64,000 nucleotides of DNA from Bisbaumannia pacifica (GTDB lineage: Bacteria; Pseudomonadota; Gammaproteobacteria; Pseudomonadales; Halomonadaceae), in the NCBI RefSeq assembly GCF_007989625.1, contig NZ_BJUK01000009.1, forward strand, positions 54,023-118,022, read 5' to 3'. Shown here one piece after another: positions 35,154 to 44,117 of the stretch. The position numbers were made by a program, and so were the translations under genes. The notes under the pieces are model-generated. The model saw only the letters and a program-made list of their open reading frames with translations, searched no databases and was not told the DNA's origin. The number at the start of each line of letters is the position of its first letter. The first letter of the stretch is position 1.

Positions 35154-36239
35154 TCAGGGTCGGCAGACGAAGTAGTCGTTCTGGATATCGTGCTCCAGTT
35201 GATGGACCTCGATGTCGTGGAAGCCGGCCTCCTCCAGGTAGGCGAGGGCCCGCTCGCGGCCCCACATGGTGCCCAGCCCCTCGCCGCCCTGGGCCAGCGA
35301 CACCGTCATGCAGTGACTCAGCGACACGGCATAGAGCATGGCGCCCAGCGGGTGCTCGCGATCCAGGTGATGATGGCTCGAGGCGTGGATATCCTGCACC
35401 AGGTAGAGGCCGTCCGCGGTGAGGCTGCGGTGGATGCCCGCCAGTAGGCGCCGCGGCTGGGCCTGGTCGTGGATGCCGTCGAAGGTGGTGACCAGCTCGA
35501 AGGCCTCGGGCTCGGCGCTGGCGTCGAAGTCGCTAAGGTCGCGGGCCTCGAAGCGCAGGTTGGTCAGCCCGGCCCGTTCGGCCTGTTCGCGGCCCCAGGC
35601 GATGGCCTCCTCGGAGAGGTCGTAGCCGACGAAGCGGCTGGCCGGGAAGCGCTCGGCCATGGCCAGTAGGGCCCGGCCGCGGCCACAGGCGCAGTCCAGT
35701 ACCCGAATGCCGCTCTCGAGGCGCTCGACCAGCCCCGGGGCCAGCGGCAGGATATGTTCGAACAGCGCCGGCAGCACCGTCTGGCCGCTGTCGCTGGCCA
35801 TTACCTCCTGGAAGCGCGGATAGCGGGAGTAGGGCACGCCGCCACCCTCCTGGAAGCAGCGCACCACCTCGTCCTCCACGCTGCCCAACAAGGGCATAAA
35901 CTGGGCATAGACGGCCAGGTTCACCTCGCCCTGGCTGGTGAGCAGGGCGGCGCGTTCGTCGGGCAGCCAGTAGCGGCCGGTGTCGGGATCGGTCTCGATG
36001 ACTTCGGCGGCCACCATGCCGCCCAGCCATTCGCGCACGTAGCGCTCCTGCAGGCCGAGGCGTTCGGCCAGGGCCTGGCTGGTCAGCGGGGGCTGGCCGG
36101 CCAGGGCATCGAGCAGGCCGGTGCGGTGGCCGATGGAGGTCAGCAGCAGCAGACCGCCGTGGTTCAGCGCTTGCACCAGGCGCGCCTCGAAATCGTCGGC
36201 AGTCGATGCCTGGGGCGTGGAAAGGGGGAGATCACACAT
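35154..36239 (-). CDS. SAM-dependent methyltransferase with winged-helix N-terminus
   Basis: 361 residues. An N-terminal winged-helix dimerisation domain (about 25-100, LTSQALAERLGLQERYVREWL) is followed by a class I methyltransferase domain with motif I VLDCACGRGRALLAMA near 178 and FVGYDLSEEAI. This layout resembles small-molecule methyltransferases such as the Rv2258c group. Substrate unknown. Divergent from a broken GlxA-type regulator. No coding irregularities. Confidence 0.83.
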   Translation of the reverse strand: MCDLPLSTPQASTADDFEARLVQALNHGGLLLLTSIGHRTGLLDALAGQPPLTSQALAERLGLQERYVREWLGGMVAAEVIETDPDTGRYWLPDERAALLTSQGEVNLAVYAQFMPLLGSVEDEVVRCFQEGGGVPYSRYPRFQEVMASDSGQTVLPALFEHILPLAPGLVERLESGIRVLDCACGRGRALLAMAERFPASRFVGYDLSEEAIAWGREQAERAGLTNLRFEARDLSDFDASAEPEAFELVTTFDGIHDQAQPRRLLAGIHRSLTADGLYLVQDIHASSHHHLDREHPLGAMLYAVSLSHCMTVSLAQGGEGLGTMWGRERALAYLEEAGFHDIEVHQLEHDIQNDYFVCRP

Positions 36240-36335
36240 GGCCGGGGCCTCTTGTCGTTATGGGGTGAAATCAGCCTACGCCGCCCCAGGGGCGAAGACG
36301 CAGGCGTATCACGCCGCAACCGGGAGTTTTCTGCC

Positions 36336-37335
36336 ATGACTGACCCTGACGGCACCGCCGGCATCACGGTCGCCCTGCTGGCGGGCCCGGATGCCACCGC
36401 CTCCACCCTCTATGGCATGTACGACATCCTCGGCGCGGCAGGGCGCGACTGGGCGTTGCTGATGCATGGCCAGGCCGGTCAGCCGCTGATCACGCCCTGG
36501 ATCGTCTCCCGGGACGGGCTCGGCTTTCGCACCGCCAATGGCGCCTGGATCGAGCCCCATGCCGCCCTGGCCGAGCTGCCATCCCCCCGAGCCGTCTGCG
36601 TGCCGGAGCTGTTCGTGGCGCCCCAGGCCAGCCTGGCGGGCTATGACGCGGAGAGCGCCTGGCTGCGGCGCTGCCTGCACCGGGGCCCTGCTGTTCGCCG
36701 AGGCGGGGTTGCTCGACGACCAGGACGCCACCACTCACTGGGCCTACTGCGACGCCCTGAGTCGGCGTTTTCCCCGGGTGCGGGTGCATGCTCATCGCAG
36801 CCTGGTGGTCAGCGGCGAGGGGCAGCGGCTGATCATGGCCGGTGGCGGCACCACCTGGCTGGACCTGGCGCTGTTTCTGGTGGCGCGGCTGGTGGGCGTC
36901 GACGAGGCCATGCGCCTGGCGCGGATCAACCTGATCGACTGGCACCACCAGGGGCAGCAGCCCTATGCGGCCCTGACCTGTGCGCGCCAGGTGGAGGATG
37001 CCTCCATTACCCAATGCCAGGTCTGGGTGGCCCAGCATTACGACACCCACTCGCCGGTGGCCGGCATGGTGGCCATCAGCGGCCTCACCGAGCGCTCCTT
37101 CAAGCGTCGCTTCAAGGCCGCCACCGGCATGACGCCCATGGAGTACCTGCACACCCTGCGCCTGGAGGAGGCCAAGCAACTGCTGGAGAGCGGCGAGGCC
37201 CCCATCGACGAGGTGGCCGAACAGGTGGGCTACGCTGACCCTAGCTTCTTCCGGCGCCTGTTCGGGCGCCGGGTGGGGCTGACGCCGAGCCAGTATCGGC
37301 GGCGCTTTCGCGCCATGCGGCTGCGCCTGGAATAA
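36336..37335 (+). pseudogene. GlxA-type AraC regulator broken by a frameshifting deletion
   Basis: The first part (frame from ATG 36336, MTDPDGTAGITVALL) encodes a DJ-1/PfpI-like domain and reaches WLRRC near 36675. The rest continues in the +1 frame as CTGALLFAEAGLLDDQ and runs to an AraC HTH (GLTERSFKRRFKAATGM, then SQYRRRF) ending at 37335. The residues that normally join these parts are missing, so a short deletion between TGC repeats (about 36672-36678) removed some ten codons and changed frame. The gene was probably a regulator of the divergent methyltransferase. A sequencing error cannot be excluded. Confidence 0.75.
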
Positions 37336-37448
37336 GGCGGTCGAGAAAAAATCCGACGCCGCTGTCGATTCTGCGCCGCGTCGGGCGATTCACCGATACC
37401 CCGTCGCCGAGCGGCGGGGCGACCCTATCACACGGAGGTACCCGACCC

Positions 37449-37826
37449 ATGCAATATGCCGCCCTGGTCTATTATCAGCAGAGCCTGATCGATGCCATGA
37501 CCGAGCCCCAGTGGCACGACCTCAACCAGGAGTGCGTGGCCGGCGTGGCTCGCCTGACCCAGGAGGGCCACTTCCTGGGCGGCCAGGCCCTGCAGTCGGT
37601 GGACACCGCCACCAGCGTGCGGGTGCGCGACGGCGAGACGCTGATCTCCGACGGTCCCTTCGCCGAGACCAAGGAGCAGTTGGCCGGCTTCTACCTGCTG
37701 GAGGCCCGCGACCTGGACGAGGCGCTGCGGCTGGCCAGTCGTATTCCGCCGGCCCGCTTCGGCACCATCGAGGTGCGCCCGGTGCGGCAGCTACCTCCCC
37801 TGGATAATCAAGGAGACGACGGATGA
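37449..37826 (+). CDS. YCII-related (DGPF) protein
   Basis: 125-residue cytoplasmic protein of the YCII/DGPF family. The hallmark SDGPFAETKEQLAGFYLLEA lies near residue 63, with the dimeric alpha-beta barrel pattern around it. Biochemical role unknown; relatives often accompany ECF sigma factors, none of which is here. Its stop overlaps the start of the DUF1428 gene (ATGA), so the two are cotranslated. GGAGG precedes the ATG. Confidence 0.9.
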   Translation: MQYAALVYYQQSLIDAMTEPQWHDLNQECVAGVARLTQEGHFLGGQALQSVDTATSVRVRDGETLISDGPFAETKEQLAGFYLLEARDLDEALRLASRIPPARFGTIEVRPVRQLPPLDNQGDDG

Positions 37827-38176
37827 GCTATATGGATGGTTTCGTGGCTGCGGTGCCCACCGCCAACAAGGCGAAATATCTCGAGCACGCCCGCATCGCC
37901 GCGGCGGTATTCAAGGAGTTAGGCGCCCTCAAGGTGGTGGAGTGCTGGGGCGACGACGTGCCGGAGGGCAAGGTCACCTCCTTCCCCCAGGCGGTGAAGT
38001 GCCAGGCGGACGAGAGCGTGGTCTTCGGCTGGATCACCTGGCCCTCGAAAGACGTGCGCGACCGGGCCATGGCCCAGGCCATGGAGGACCCGCGAATGCA
38101 CCCCGACGTCAATCCCATGCCCTTCGATGGCCGGCGGCTGGTCTATGGGGGCTTCGAGGTGCTGTTCGAGGAATAA
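37823..38176 (+). CDS. DUF1428 family protein (YbaA-like)
   Basis: 117-residue protein of DUF1428. It starts MSYMDGFVAAVPTANK and carries CWGDDVPEGKVTSFPQAVK and the terminal YGGFEVLFEE, all typical. It has a ferredoxin-like fold; function unknown. Second gene of a pair with the YCII protein. The next gene lies 111 bases on; a short stretch near 38202-38265 shares PFDG...F with its tail but is too weak to call a copy. Confidence 0.92.
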   Translation: MSYMDGFVAAVPTANKAKYLEHARIAAAVFKELGALKVVECWGDDVPEGKVTSFPQAVKCQADESVVFGWITWPSKDVRDRAMAQAMEDPRMHPDVNPMPFDGRRLVYGGFEVLFEE

Positions 38177-38287
38177 GGGCGATGCCTCGGAGGTCGCCGG
38201 CATGAATGGAGTGCCCCGGCCTTTCGATGGGTTCGAGGCGGCGGTGTGCTATGACTGCCTGGGGACGATCCACTGGCGAGGTGACTT

Positions 38288-38638
38288 ATGCGGGTTAGGC
38301 GCATCGTAGCCAATACCGAGACCCCGGACGTCCATCGGGCGGCGGCTTTTTATCGAGATATCCTCGGCCTCGAACTGCTTATGGACCACGGCTGGTTCCA
38401 GACCTACGGCACGGACGAAAAGATGATCGTCCAGGTCAGCTTCGGGAGCGAGGGCGGGTCGGGCACTCCCGTCCCCGACTTGTCGATCGAAGTCGATGAC
38501 CTGGACGCCGCCTTGGCCAGGGTCAAGGCGGCGAACCTACCCATCGAGTACGGGCCGGCGAGCGAACCCTGGGGCGTACGCCGCTTCTATGTGCGCGACC
38601 CCTTCGGCCGACTGATCAATCTCTTGCAGCATGAGTGA
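38288..38638 (+). CDS. VOC (glyoxalase/bleomycin resistance) superfamily protein
   Basis: 116-residue VOC-fold protein with the paired beta-alpha-beta-beta-beta modules. It opens RRIVANTETPDVHRAAAFY, ends RRFYVRDPFGRLINLLQH, and has metal-type ligands possible at the usual His/Glu places. The catalytic role cannot be assigned; members include dioxygenases, isomerases and antibiotic-binding proteins. Start supported by GAGGTGA. Confidence 0.88.
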   Translation: MRVRRIVANTETPDVHRAAAFYRDILGLELLMDHGWFQTYGTDEKMIVQVSFGSEGGSGTPVPDLSIEVDDLDAALARVKAANLPIEYGPASEPWGVRRFYVRDPFGRLINLLQHE

Positions 38639-38806
38639 GCGGGGCGGCCCCGGCCTGGCTGGGGTGGGCACCCGCCTGCCGGGGGCGGTGCCCGGTTTCG
38701 TACAAATTCGTCACCGAGTCGGAGCGGTGTGACATCGGTCTACGCATTGTCTGAACAGCCGGCGAGCGCAGGCAGTTTTCAGACAAAGCGTAAGGGTGAG
38801 GGACGC

Positions 38807-39883
38807 ATGCGATTTTCACTAGGATGGAGCGGCATGGCCTTGGCGGGGCTAGCACTCTTCGCCCAGGCGGGGGTGGCTAGCGGCCTCTATTTTTCTCACC
38901 ATGATTGGGAGCTCGCCTGCGATAACACCCGGACCTGCCGGGCGGCGGGCTACCAGCGCGACGGGGACAGCCCGGCCGTGTCGGTGCTGCTGACCCGCAA
39001 GGCAGGCCCCCATGAGCCGGTGGCCGGGGAACTGAGGATCGGCGAGCTGGATGGCGATGCGGCGGATAGTCTGGCGTCGGAGGGCCAACTGTCGCTGCAC
39101 ATCGATGGTGACTTCGTGGGACGGGTCGAGCTCGCCCCGGGGACCCTGAGCGCGGTGCTGTCCGACAGGGAAATGGCGGCCTTGCTGCCCGCCTTAAGGC
39201 GCGACAGCGTTATCGAGTGGGTGGCGGGCGACTCCCGGTGGCGCCTCTCCGACACCGGGGCCGCGGCCGTGCTGCTGAAGATGGATGACTATCAGGGGCG
39301 TGTCGGCACCCCGGGGGCCATGGTACGCCAAGGCTCGCGCCGTGAAGAGGATGTCCTGCCGCCCTTGCCGGCTCCCGTCATCATCGCGGTTCCCGTGGCG
39401 GAAAACGGGGCTGCTGACCGTCCGCTAACGAGTGCGACACTGCAGGAGGTTCGGGAAGTGCTGCGTGCCACCCTGGAGCACGTTGATGAGTGCTTCGGCC
39501 TGGCGGCGCCTGAGGACGGTGGGCGGGAGCTGACGGCCAGCCGACTGTCGGGCAGCCGATGGCTGGTCTCGACCTTATGCTGGCAGGCCGCCTACAACAT
39601 GGGCGAGGGCTACTGGGTCATCAATGACGTGCCGCCCTATGAGCCCGTCCTGATCACCACATCCGGCTCCTGGTACGACGAGGGCACCATCACCGCCGCC
39701 CACAAGGGGCGAGGCATCGGGGATTGCTGGTCCCGGGACGACTGGACCTGGGATGGCGAGCAGTTTATCCATACCGCGTCATTCTCGACGGGCATGTGCC
39801 GGCTGGTCGCCGCGGGGGGCGCCTGGACGTTGCCGACGCGGGTCACGGAGATCCGTCGGGCGGTGGATGAACGGCCGCGATGA
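38807..39883 (+). CDS. DUF1176 periplasmic protein
   Basis: 358-residue exported protein with a signal peptide (MRFSLGWSGMALAGLALFAQAGVAS). The mature start FSHHDWELACDNTRTCRAAGY with conserved Trp and Cys is the DUF1176 hallmark. Later cysteines (DECFG, STLCWQ, GDCWSRDDW) probably form disulfides. Function unknown. The ATG at 38807 has a GAGGG site; the longer frame to 38729 precedes the signal peptide with no content. A separate transcript is likely, with 168 non-coding bases before it. Confidence 0.9.
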   Translation: MRFSLGWSGMALAGLALFAQAGVASGLYFSHHDWELACDNTRTCRAAGYQRDGDSPAVSVLLTRKAGPHEPVAGELRIGELDGDAADSLASEGQLSLHIDGDFVGRVELAPGTLSAVLSDREMAALLPALRRDSVIEWVAGDSRWRLSDTGAAAVLLKMDDYQGRVGTPGAMVRQGSRREEDVLPPLPAPVIIAVPVAENGAADRPLTSATLQEVREVLRATLEHVDECFGLAAPEDGGRELTASRLSGSRWLVSTLCWQAAYNMGEGYWVINDVPPYEPVLITTSGSWYDEGTITAAHKGRGIGDCWSRDDWTWDGEQFIHTASFSTGMCRLVAAGGAWTLPTRVTEIRRAVDERPR

Positions 39884-39956
39884 CGCTCCATGCGCCCTTC
39901 GCGAGTGGCCGTCGCAGTGTACACTCCACTCGAGTCGTCCAGAGAAGGAAGAGACC

Positions 39957-40790
39957 ATGACGGAACCCAGCCACCCCCACTTCTGGCGCGATGCGCGCCT
40001 GCCGCACCTGGAGCTGCGCCTGGTCGAGGACGGCCGCAAGGTCTGCTACGCGCCGCATAGCCATCGACACTGGTCGCTGGGGGCGGTGACCGCCGGAGAG
40101 AGCACCTTCCACTACCGAGAGGCGCGCCATCATATCCAGGCCGGCAGCCTGGTGCTGATGAACCCGGAGTGGGTGCACGCCTGCAACCCTATCGACGACC
40201 GGCCCTGGGCCTACCGCATGCTCTATGTGGATACCGACTGGTTGACCACGCTGCGTCATGGGGCGGGGCTGCTCGTGGCGCCTTGCTGGGAGGACATTCC
40301 CACCGCGGTGATCACCGCCCCCGACTGGTATGCCGGGTACCTGCGCATGACCGATGCCCTGCTCGACCCGACCCGCGACCTGCTGGACCAGCAGAGCGAG
40401 GTGGCCGATTACCTCACGGCGCTGATGCACCACCTGGCGGGGGAGACGGCCCGGTCGCGGCCGCTGCCTCCGGCCACCCTGCGCGAACTGGCCGCCTACC
40501 TGGACGCCCACGCCGCCGAGGAGGTCTCCCTGGACACCCTGTGCGCGCGTTCCGGCTATAGCCCCGGGCACCTGATCCGCGCCTTCAAGCAGTACTTCGG
40601 GCTGACACCCCACGCCTACCTGATCAATCGTCGCGTCCAACTGGGGCAGCGGGAACTCAAGCGCGGCACACCCATCGCCGAGGCGGCGCTGAGCGCCGGC
40701 TTCAGCGATCAGCCGCATTTCCAGCGCACCTTCAAGCGCCTGGTGGCCGCCACCCCCGATCAGTACCGCCGCTCGCGACTCGAATCCTAG
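39957..40790 (+). CDS. AraC-family transcriptional regulator
   Basis: 277 residues: an N-terminal cupin-like ligand domain (HSHRHWSLGAVTAGESTFHY, residues about 36-80) and a C-terminal pair of helix-turn-helix motifs (about 180-275) with SGYSPGHLIRAFKQYFGLTP and AGFSDQPHFQRTFKR. This type usually controls a LysE-type exporter gene; a LysE gene lies 2.1 kb further on, past three others. AAGGAAG precedes the ATG. Effector unknown. Confidence 0.9.
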   Translation: MTEPSHPHFWRDARLPHLELRLVEDGRKVCYAPHSHRHWSLGAVTAGESTFHYREARHHIQAGSLVLMNPEWVHACNPIDDRPWAYRMLYVDTDWLTTLRHGAGLLVAPCWEDIPTAVITAPDWYAGYLRMTDALLDPTRDLLDQQSEVADYLTALMHHLAGETARSRPLPPATLRELAAYLDAHAAEEVSLDTLCARSGYSPGHLIRAFKQYFGLTPHAYLINRRVQLGQRELKRGTPIAEAALSAGFSDQPHFQRTFKRLVAATPDQYRRSRLES

Positions 40791-40800
40791 CCGGGGGCGC

Positions 40801-41208
40801 TTATGAGCGCCCCCGGGGCGGCCGGGCGGCATGGCGCAGCAGGCGCCGAAAGGTCGGGCACTCCAGATGGCTCGGCGCCGTGCAGGCCGCGACATGGCGC
40901 AGGCCGTCGCGCATCCTGACGAGGTGCCGAATGCGCTTATCCAGGTCGTCGGCCTGCTCGAGGAGTCGGGCCCGATCGATGGCCGGCCGGCCATCGGCGC
41001 CGAACATCTCGGCCATCTCCTCCAGGGTGAAGCCCGCGCCCTGGCCGAGGGCGATCAGGGACAGCCGCTCGAGGACGCTCTCCGCGAACAGCCGGCGCAG
41101 GCCATGGCGTCCCGTCGAGCGGATCAGCCCCTTCTCCTCGTAGAAACGCAGGGTCGACGCCGGCAAACCGGAACGTTGGGCGACCTCGGCGATATCCAGC
41201 GTCTTCAT
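40801..41208 (-). CDS. MerR-family transcriptional regulator
   Basis: 135-residue MerR-type activator. The winged helix with TLDIAEVAQRSGLPASTLRFY opens the protein, a coiled-coil dimerisation helix runs about 75-110, and the C-terminus has two cysteines (CTAPSHLEC) that could bind metal or sense oxidation. The ATG at 41208 gives the exact family N-terminus. Divergent from a DUF2938 membrane protein whose promoter has the 19-base spacer used by MerR proteins, so that gene is the probable target. Confidence 0.9.
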   Translation of the reverse strand: MKTLDIAEVAQRSGLPASTLRFYEEKGLIRSTGRHGLRRLFAESVLERLSLIALGQGAGFTLEEMAEMFGADGRPAIDRARLLEQADDLDKRIRHLVRMRDGLRHVAACTAPSHLECPTFRRLLRHAARPPRGRS

Positions 41209-41210
41209 GC

Positions 41211-41241
41211 TTGACCTCAAGTGCTCTTGAATTCGTAGAGT
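41211..41241 (+). promoter_or_regulatory. MerR-type promoter for the DUF2938 gene
   Basis: TTGACC (41211-41216) and TAGAGT (41236-41241) are 19 bases apart. The stretched spacer holds the dyad CCTCAAGTGCTCTTGAAT (41215-41232), close to the SoxR-type operator. The geometry is diagnostic of MerR-family activation by DNA distortion. Confidence 0.65.
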
Positions 41242-41276
41242 GACGGCTTCCGCCAACACAGGGATGGCTCGTCATT

Positions 41277-41774
41277 ATGAACGGAATGCATGCAATGATC
41301 TGGCATGGCGCGGTGATCGGCCTCGGCGCCACGGCGGTGATGGACCTCTGGGCCCTGCTCCAGCGGCGCCTGTTCGGGGTGCCGTCACTCGATTATGCGC
41401 TGGTCGGGCGCTGGCTCGGCCACTTCCCCCGGGGACGCTTTCGTCATAAGGCCATCATGGCGGCGCCACCGGTGGCGGGGGAGCGGGTCCTCGGTTGGGC
41501 GGCACACTACGCCATCGGCATGCTGTTCGCCGCGCTGCTGATCGGGCTCTGGGGGCCGGCGTGGGTGGCCGATCCCACGCCGGGGCCGGCGCTGATCATC
41601 GGCGTGGGCACGGTGGTCGTGCCCTTCTTGATCATGCAGCCGGCCTTCGGTGCCGGCCTGGCGGCCTCCCGCACGCCCCAGCCGAACAAGGCTCGCTTCC
41701 GGAGCCTGGTGGCACACGCCTCTTTCGGGGTGGGGCTCTACCTGGCCGCGAAAATCAGTGCATTATGGGGCTAG
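41277..41774 (+). CDS. DUF2938 membrane protein
   Basis: 165-residue inner-membrane protein with four predicted helices and the DUF2938 landmarks GLGATAVMDLWALLQRRLFG, GHFPRGRFRH and PAFGAGLAASRTPQPN. Function unknown. It is divergent from a MerR-family gene and has a MerR-type promoter 36 bases before its start. By analogy with MerR-controlled effectors it may act in stress or efflux, which is inference. Confidence 0.88.
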   Translation: MNGMHAMIWHGAVIGLGATAVMDLWALLQRRLFGVPSLDYALVGRWLGHFPRGRFRHKAIMAAPPVAGERVLGWAAHYAIGMLFAALLIGLWGPAWVADPTPGPALIIGVGTVVVPFLIMQPAFGAGLAASRTPQPNKARFRSLVAHASFGVGLYLAAKISALWG

Positions 41775-41854
41775 TCGGCAGGGGAGATTGGTCAAATGCC
41801 AGCGCTACTCGCCCGCCCCTGAATCACCACCATAGAGAAGAGGATGTCCCCGAG

Positions 41855-42364
41855 ATGGAAGCAAGGATTCGCATCGTGCGCCTGAGCGGCGACTCGCCGC
41901 ATGTCGCCACCCTGGCCGAATGGACCCACGACGCCTGGGGGCATCTGCAGCCCGGCCGGAGCCTCGAGACCGCCATCGCCCTGCTACGGGAGGAGTGCGG
42001 CCCGGCCGGGGTGCCCTCGGTGTTCGCCGCCCTGGACGGCGACACCCCGGTGGGCACGGCCTGCCTGGTGGCCGACGACATGAGCGATCGCCGCGACCTG
42101 ACGCCTTGGCTGGCCTCGGTCTTCGTGCTGCCCGAGTGGCGGGGTCGGGGCATCGCCTCGCGGCTGGTTCAGCGCGTGGAAGACGAGGCCCGCGCCCAGG
42201 GGCACGGTCACTTCTACCTCTACACCCCGGATCAGCAACCCCTCTACCGGCGCCTGGGCTGGCGCGACCAGGAAGAGCGCGACTATCGCGGCGAGGCGGT
42301 GACCATTATGCGCCGCGACTTCGTCGCGCCGGGGGCAGACGCCGATCAATCGATCAGCAGATAG
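41855..42364 (+). CDS. GNAT-family N-acetyltransferase
   Basis: 169-residue acetyl-CoA-dependent acetyltransferase. The acetyl-CoA loop is WRGRGIASRLVQRV near residue 98 and the C-terminal pattern LYRRLGWRDQEER is typical. Substrate unknown. The ATG at 41855 follows an 80-base gap after the DUF2938 gene. Its 3' end overlaps that of the convergent LysE gene by 19 bases. Confidence 0.88.
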   Translation: MEARIRIVRLSGDSPHVATLAEWTHDAWGHLQPGRSLETAIALLREECGPAGVPSVFAALDGDTPVGTACLVADDMSDRRDLTPWLASVFVLPEWRGRGIASRLVQRVEDEARAQGHGHFYLYTPDQQPLYRRLGWRDQEERDYRGEAVTIMRRDFVAPGADADQSISR

Positions 42365-42936
42365 ACGCAGCTGGCGGCGAGCAGCAGCGCCAGGCTGCGG
42401 TTGATGGCGACCAGCACCCCGGGACGCTGCACATGGCGGCGCAGGAAGGCCCCGGCATAGACCCAACTGCCCAGGGAGAGCCAGCAGATGGGCAGGTAGA
42501 GGGCGGCGAAGAGCCAGAGCTGGCCCACGTCGCCGCCGGTATAGGCGCCGATGCCCGAGGCCGAGGCCAGCCAGGCCTTGGGATTGAGCCACTGCATCAG
42601 CGCCCCCGCCATAAAGCCCGGGGCCTGACGGCCGTCGTCCTCTGGCAGGCGGCCATCGTCGCGAAACAGCCGCAGGCTCAGGTAGAGCAGGAAGGCCACC
42701 CCCGCCCAGCGCAGGGCCGTCTCCAGCCCCGGCACCATCGCCAGCAGCGAGTAGAGTCCCAGGCCGATGGCCAGGAACAGCGCGAGAAAGCCCAGGGTGG
42801 CCCCGGTGACGAAGACCAGCCCCCGGGGGATGGGGTAGCGGGTGCCGCTGCTCAGGCAGACCAGGTTGACCGGGCCAGGAGAGATGGAAGCGGCCAGGGC
42901 GAAGGCCGACATCGGCAGGATCAGGGACAGGCTCAT
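42346..42936 (-). CDS. LysE-family exporter 2
   Basis: 196-residue inner-membrane protein of the LysE/RhtB family with six helices. SISPGPVNLVCLSSG is the N-terminal family motif and QWLNPKAWLASASG the mid-protein one. GAGGAGG precedes the ATG at 42936. It lies close to an AraC-type gene of the sort that often controls such exporters. Transported compound unknown. Confidence 0.88.
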   Translation of the reverse strand: MSLSLILPMSAFALAASISPGPVNLVCLSSGTRYPIPRGLVFVTGATLGFLALFLAIGLGLYSLLAMVPGLETALRWAGVAFLLYLSLRLFRDDGRLPEDDGRQAPGFMAGALMQWLNPKAWLASASGIGAYTGGDVGQLWLFAALYLPICWLSLGSWVYAGAFLRRHVQRPGVLVAINRSLALLLAASCVYLLID

Positions 42937-43087
42937 GGGGTTCCTCCTCGAAGAGCAAGCGATGCCCCGAGTCTGGCCACTCCCGCGTTCCCGGTATTGC
43001 ACAAAATTGCCCTGGGCGAGCGCTGCCGCTTATCGGGCAAGCGCTAGACTGGAGGCGGCGACCCCTTATCGAAAAGGAGATAGCCCC

Positions 43088-43558
43088 ATGCGACTCCAGG
43101 GTTCCTGTCACTGTGGCGCGGTGCGCTTTAGCGTCGAGTCGCCGCACCCCTATCCCTACCAGCGTTGCTACTGCTCCATCTGCCGCAAGACCGCCGGGGG
43201 CGGCGGCTACGCCATCAACCTGAGCGGGCGCGCCGCGACCCTTGAGGTCGAGGGCGCCGAACACCAGGGAATCTACCGGGCGGTGATCGACGGCGAGACC
43301 AGCCCCGGCGAGCGCCACTTCTGCCGTCACTGCGCCTCGGCGTTATGGGTCTTCGATCCACGCTGGCCGGAGCTGGTGCACCCCTTCGCCTCGGCCATCG
43401 ACACCGAGCTGCCGATCCCGCCCGAGCGGGTCCACCTGCTACTGGACAGCAAGGCCAGTTGGGTAGAGGTCGAGGCCAGAGACACCGACAAGTGCTTCGC
43501 CGGCTACCCGGAGGAGAGCATCGACGACTGGCACCGCCGCCTGGGCCTGGAACGCTAA
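43088..43558 (+). CDS. GFA-family (glutathione-dependent formaldehyde-activating-like) protein
   Basis: 156-residue zinc protein of the GFA/CENP-V fold. The metal cysteines are seen as GSCHCGAVRF, CYCSICRK and FCRHCAS. Family members are annotated after the S-hydroxymethylglutathione synthase, but most have no proven activity. AAAAGGAG precedes the ATG. The last gene before the AT-rich island. Confidence 0.9.
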   Translation: MRLQGSCHCGAVRFSVESPHPYPYQRCYCSICRKTAGGGGYAINLSGRAATLEVEGAEHQGIYRAVIDGETSPGERHFCRHCASALWVFDPRWPELVHPFASAIDTELPIPPERVHLLLDSKASWVEVEARDTDKCFAGYPEESIDDWHRRLGLER

Positions 43559-44116
43559 ACAATAAGCGAGCCCCGGGACGCAGGAGCTATGCCTTTGAGC
43601 AAACTCGACTTTGCATCGATTAGGGGCCTCGCATAGGCTGGACCATCGAGACCCCGGAAGAGGGCCAGGGAGTGGAACATCGCGGCACGCAGGGACTACC
43701 GCATGGATGGCAGGACGCCATCGCGACATGCCCAGGTAGGGGCGGTAGCGTGCCTAAATGCCTTACCCAGCCCAGCCATATCCTTGTCCCACCGGCAACC
43801 TCCTGCAGGCACCGGCCTTAGCCGACGATATAAAAGGCCATTGACGCTGGGATAGTAGGAGCTTGCTTTAGCAGGCGGTATCCATCAGCTTCGGAGGCCT
43901 GTTGTGAGTATCCATAGGGTGGATCTCTTGGGGTGTGGACGACATACCGTATTATTGACCCTGGCAAAGCGCGCAAGCACGCGAATCCTGTATAGGTAGT
44001 CGAGCTATAATTACTTTATTTTAAATCAATTGGTTAGGTGCTTGGTGGTAGGCTATATTTGCTGGACAATCGTGCCGGCACGTTGATCCAATCATAGAGC
44101 GCACCGTCTAATACCT
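43559..44116. other. Non-coding transition into the AT-rich island
   Basis: No convincing gene. The first 400 bases are of chromosomal composition and hold a REP-like element (43855-43880). From about 43980 the sequence turns AT-rich. A 26-base imperfect palindrome with a 12-base perfect core (44070-44081, CGTGCCGGCACG) lies just before the cassette junction GTTAGCC at 44117 and could be a degenerate recombination site. Confidence 0.5.
43855..43880 (+). repeat. REP-like element
   Basis: GTAGGAGC then a short imperfect stem around loop TTTA and GGCGG. The layout GTAGGAGC-N-TTTA-N-GGCG is shared with the two elements at 59610-59674. Confidence 0.65.
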
Positions 44117-44117
44117 G

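Noticed and set aside
38202..38265. Possible short copy of the DUF1428 gene tail (shared PFDG and F)
   Set aside because: Shared bases are few and interrupted; it does not reach a stop as the other boundary duplications do.
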